Position numbers and translations under genes: made by a program | NCBI GenBank assembly: GCA_018402545.1 | Contig: JAGYIL010000001.1 | Span: 496,001-560,000, forward strand | Direction of reading: 5' to 3' | Source of the DNA: Saccharospirillum sp. | GTDB lineage: Bacteria > Pseudomonadota > Gammaproteobacteria > Pseudomonadales > Natronospirillaceae | DNA: 64,000 bases | In this document: piece by piece, positions 61,401 through 64,000 of the stretch | How positions within the stretch are numbered: position 1 is the stretch's first letter | Layout: each line of letters begins with the position of its first letter | Notes under the pieces: generated by a model | The model's database searches: none | Told to the model about the DNA's origin: nothing | The model's input: only the letters and a program-made list of their open reading frames with translations

Positions 61401-62354
61401 ATGTCGCCACCGCGCAATTCAGTAGATGATTTCCACTGGTTAATTGAAGTACTGCAAACCATCGACGTCGGCATGTTGGTGGTCGATCTGGACTACAAGG
61501 TCATGGCCTGGAACGGCTTTATGGAAAACCACAGTGGTATCTCGCCACAGGATGCACTGGGGAAGAATCTGTTCGTCGTGTTTCCCGATATTCCCCGGCA
61601 CTGGTTCGAGCACAAGGCAAGAACCGTGGTGGAGCTTCGCAACCGGGCCTTTACTACCTGGGAGCAGCGCCCCTATGTGTTCCGGTTCAAGAACAACCGG
61701 CCCATAACCGGTACGTCCGAGTTCATGTATCAGAACTGCACTTTTATTCCGGTGGCCGACACCAAGGGTGAGGTGAACAGTTTGTGCATCATCGTCTACG
61801 ACGTTAGCGACGTAGCGGTGAGCAAGATTGAATTGCAAAAAGCCAACCAGCGGCTGAAGGAGTTTTCGCGCAAGGATGGCCTGACGGGCTTGTTCAACCG
61901 CGGCTACTGGGAACACCAGTTGTTGCAGGAATTCAAACGCCAGCAACGGTCGCAGCAAACAACCTCCCTGATCATGATGGACATTGACCACTTTAAGGCT
62001 GTCAATGACACTCACGGCCACACCATTGGCGATGACGTTATAAGGATGGTGGCCGAGGTCATCCGCAATACGTTGCGCGAGACTGATGTGGCCGGGCGCT
62101 ACGGTGGTGAAGAGTTTGCGGTGATTCTGCCCGATACGACCGGCGAAGATGCGGTTACCCTGGCAGAGCGTCTGCGAGTGCACGTTGAAGAACAGGTGTT
62201 GAAATCTGAAGACGTAAGCTTGCAGGTAACCATCAGCCTGGGTGTCGCCAGCTGGCACCCGGAAATGTCGTCGCATTCTGAGTGGATCAGCCTCGCCGAT
62301 CAGGCCCTGTACCAGTCGAAAGACCTGGGCCGTAATCAGGTCAGTCTGGCGTAA
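61401..62354 (+). CDS. PAS-GGDEF diguanylate cyclase
   Basis: A 317-residue cytosolic cyclase. PAS fold at about 15-140 (DVGMLVVDLDYKVMAWNGFM), then GGDEF with the catalytic GGEEF at 235-239 and an intact RxxD I-site (RETD, 226-229) five residues before it, allowing product inhibition by c-di-GMP. It closes the receiver-CheC-GGDEF unit, 2 bp after the CheC-like gene. ATG 61401 is chosen over an upstream ATG that overlaps the previous gene. Confidence 0.94.
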   Translation: MSPPRNSVDDFHWLIEVLQTIDVGMLVVDLDYKVMAWNGFMENHSGISPQDALGKNLFVVFPDIPRHWFEHKARTVVELRNRAFTTWEQRPYVFRFKNNRPITGTSEFMYQNCTFIPVADTKGEVNSLCIIVYDVSDVAVSKIELQKANQRLKEFSRKDGLTGLFNRGYWEHQLLQEFKRQQRSQQTTSLIMMDIDHFKAVNDTHGHTIGDDVIRMVAEVIRNTLRETDVAGRYGGEEFAVILPDTTGEDAVTLAERLRVHVEEQVLKSEDVSLQVTISLGVASWHPEMSSHSEWISLADQALYQSKDLGRNQVSLA

Positions 62355-64000
62355 GGGCTAACAGCTCATCTCTGCGCCGCATCTCGACCTGCCAGTGCGG
62401 CGGTAGCCAGCCTTTGTGGTAATACTCCGCGAAGCGGTCGTCCAACAGCCAGATATCGCCTTGGTCGGTTTCGGTGCGCACGCAGCGACCGGCCGCTTGC
62501 AGCACTTTGTGCAGGCCGGGGTAGCGGTAGGCAAAGTCGAAACCGGGCTGGCCCTGCCGGTCCAGGGCGTGGCGAATGCGGTTATTGAGCTCGTTGACCT
62601 GCGGTAGGCCGGGGCCGACGACCATGACGCCGGTCAGCGCATCGCCGGGCAGGTCGATGCCTTCACCCAGTACCCCGCCCAGGGGCGCCATGACCATCAA
62701 CCCCTGTTCATTTCTCAGCCGGTCGAGCAACGCCAGACGCTCCAGCAAGGTTGCATCGCGTGTAGGCGCCATCACGGTCGGGTCATCAGCGAACGCCTCG
62801 AACACGCCGGCCATTTGCTGGTAGCTGGAGAAAAATACCAGCGCATTGCCCGGGGTCTTGCGGCGAAATTGCCGGACCAGGGGGAGGACGGCGTCTTTCA
62901 GGCCTGCGCGGTCGCGATAACGGGTGGATACATCGGTAATCAGTGTGACTCTGAATTGCTGTGGCTGAAACGGCGAGGGCAGCGTCAGCGGCACGGCATT
63001 GGCGAGGCCGGTCATGGCCAGACTGTAAGGCCAGGGGGTCAGGGTGGCGCTGAAGCCGGTAACCGAGTTAACCAGGTCGTGCTTCTGGGTCAGCAAGCGC
63101 GACGGGTTCAGGCACAGCACCTCTATGCGTTTGTCGTCGATAGCGCGGTTCTCACCGCCCTGGTAGCGCCAGCAGAAATCCTCAGGCTGGGCCAGTTCAT
63201 CAATACGAGTGAAGCGACCAGCCTCGAAAATCAGCGTTTCCCAGGCGGGCCCGGGCTCCCAGAAGGGTGCCTCGCGCAGCAGGCGGGCACTGGCCTGCAG
63301 CCAGGTGCGCAGGGCCAGGACCAGCGTCTCGGGCCGTCGCTCGCTGAGGCCATTCTGATCATTCAGGCAGCGTTGCAACGCCCGCCGCACCGGCTTCAAC
63401 GCCGCTTTCACGTTCGCCGGGGCTGCGTCATTTAGGGCCGCTAGAGAACGGCCTGAAAAGGCGGCGCTGAACATGGCCCGGCCACGGTCGATCAGGTTGT
63501 GGCTTTCATCAATCAACACCGCGACCTGGTTGTCCACCTCCCGGAGCAGATAGGGCTGAACGGCGGTGGTGTCGTACAGGTAATTGACGTCACCGACTAC
63601 CAGATCCGCCCAGACGGCCCAATCCTGGCTCAGGTAATAGGGGCAGATCTGATGTTCCTCCCCCAGGCTGGTCAGCGTTGCCTGATCCCAGATACCCTGC
63701 TCCAGCAGCGCCGGGCGCAAGCGCTGGCGCTTGTCGAAGTAGCCACGGGCGTAGGGGCAGACCGATCCGTCGCAGGGTGTAGTAGGGCTGAGGCACAGGC
63801 GCTCCTTGGCCTGCAGGTTCAAAGTAATCAGGTCGGTAGTGTCGAGGTTCAGCGCCCGAATGCTGTCGAGCACCAGGGGCTGCCCGGTGTTTTTCATGGT
63901 CAGGTAATACACGCCCTGGTGATGCCCTTCCCCCAGCGCCTTCAGGCTGGGAAAGAGCGCCGCCAGTGTTTTGCCGGTACCGGTAGGGGCTTCGATCAGG
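62341..64000 (-). CDS. DinG/XPD-like ATP-dependent DNA helicase, 5' end outside window
   Basis: About 550 residues are visible; the N-terminus lies beyond 64000. Walker A EAPTGTGKTLAALFP is within 60 bp of the window edge. The DEAH-type box is LIDESHNLID. Four cysteines (LCLSP, PCDG, VCPYA, ICPYY) fit the 4Fe-4S cluster of the Rad3/XPD/DinG family. C-terminal helicase motifs (PLGGVLGEGIDLPGDAL; AAGRCVRTETDQG) are present. It is a 5'-3' helicase of repair or R-loop resolution. Its stop overlaps the convergent GGDEF gene by 14 bp. Confidence 0.9.
   Translation of the reverse strand, partial: LIEAPTGTGKTLAALFPSLKALGEGHHQGVYYLTMKNTGQPLVLDSIRALNLDTTDLITLNLQAKERLCLSPTTPCDGSVCPYARGYFDKRQRLRPALLEQGIWDQATLTSLGEEHQICPYYLSQDWAVWADLVVGDVNYLYDTTAVQPYLLREVDNQVAVLIDESHNLIDRGRAMFSAAFSGRSLAALNDAAPANVKAALKPVRRALQRCLNDQNGLSERRPETLVLALRTWLQASARLLREAPFWEPGPAWETLIFEAGRFTRIDELAQPEDFCWRYQGGENRAIDDKRIEVLCLNPSRLLTQKHDLVNSVTGFSATLTPWPYSLAMTGLANAVPLTLPSPFQPQQFRVTLITDVSTRYRDRAGLKDAVLPLVRQFRRKTPGNALVFFSSYQQMAGVFEAFADDPTVMAPTRDATLLERLALLDRLRNEQGLMVMAPLGGVLGEGIDLPGDALTGVMVVGPGLPQVNELNNRIRHALDRQGQPGFDFAYRYPGLHKVLQAAGRCVRTETDQGDIWLLDDRFAEYYHKGWLPPHWQVEMRRRDELLALTPD

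Overview
The window looks like chromosome from a marine-type gammaproteobacterium. The moderately high G+C, a GlrK/QseG/GlrR cassette, oxyR next to recG, a trpGDC cluster, PpnN, a GlyGly-CTERM protein remnant and a complete PxpABC set fit an Oceanospirillales or Saccharospirillum/Reinekea-like bacterium. This taxonomic placement is inference; there is no rRNA to support it. Genes lie on both strands in short operons. I found no tRNA, rRNA, CRISPR array or intact insertion sequence.

Layout. 1-3.2 kb: a minus-strand two-component cassette (sigma-54 activator GlrR, cut by the window edge; QseG-like lipoprotein; kinase GlrK). 3.3-6.8 kb: an EF-hand protein, a heme-dependent N-demethylase-like protein and an SLC13/RCK permease. 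6.8-10.1 kb: a decaying zone with a deletion-fused ABC transporter remnant, a LuxR regulator, an orphan GlyGly-CTERM tail, a TauE permease and a short coding remnant. 10.1-21.7 kb: mostly housekeeping and accessory single genes, including an FNR-box-preceded UbiA/DoxX pair and an 812-residue SppA-type protease with an extra N-terminal domain. 21.7-28.6 kb: an A+T-richer island built around one 1523-residue gene encoding a restriction-like nuclease domain, a STAND/NACHT-type NTPase and a very long helical C-terminus. It is most likely an Avs-like anti-phage sensor, with two small membrane-protein genes upstream and repeats on both flanks. This is the strongest candidate for an undescribed system here.

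28.6-48.7 kb: katG, an acyltransferase, a YjfB protein, trpG-trpD-trpC plus a tiny membrane gene overlapping trpC, a DEAD-box helicase, an HDOD protein, recG/oxyR, a 7TM diguanylate cyclase, ppnN and homoserine kinase. Two REPIN-like inverted repeats (36.2 kb and 48.9 kb) share a related central core. 49-54.3 kb: polA, whose proofreading site appears degenerate, followed by pxpA-pxpB-pxpC for 5-oxoproline breakdown. 54.4-60.3 kb: a TPP riboswitch and the tightly packed thiC-thiD/E-thiS-thiG-thiH operon. Together these make the HMP and thiazole halves of thiamine and join them; thiF, thiI and thiL must be elsewhere. 60.4-62.4 kb: a three-gene signalling unit (CheY-like receiver, CheC-like phosphatase, PAS-GGDEF). 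The window ends inside a DinG/XPD-like helicase on the minus strand.

Start codons were moved from the longest reading frame wherever a Shine-Dalgarno match, signal peptide or family N-terminus favoured a later start; each case is stated in its entry.
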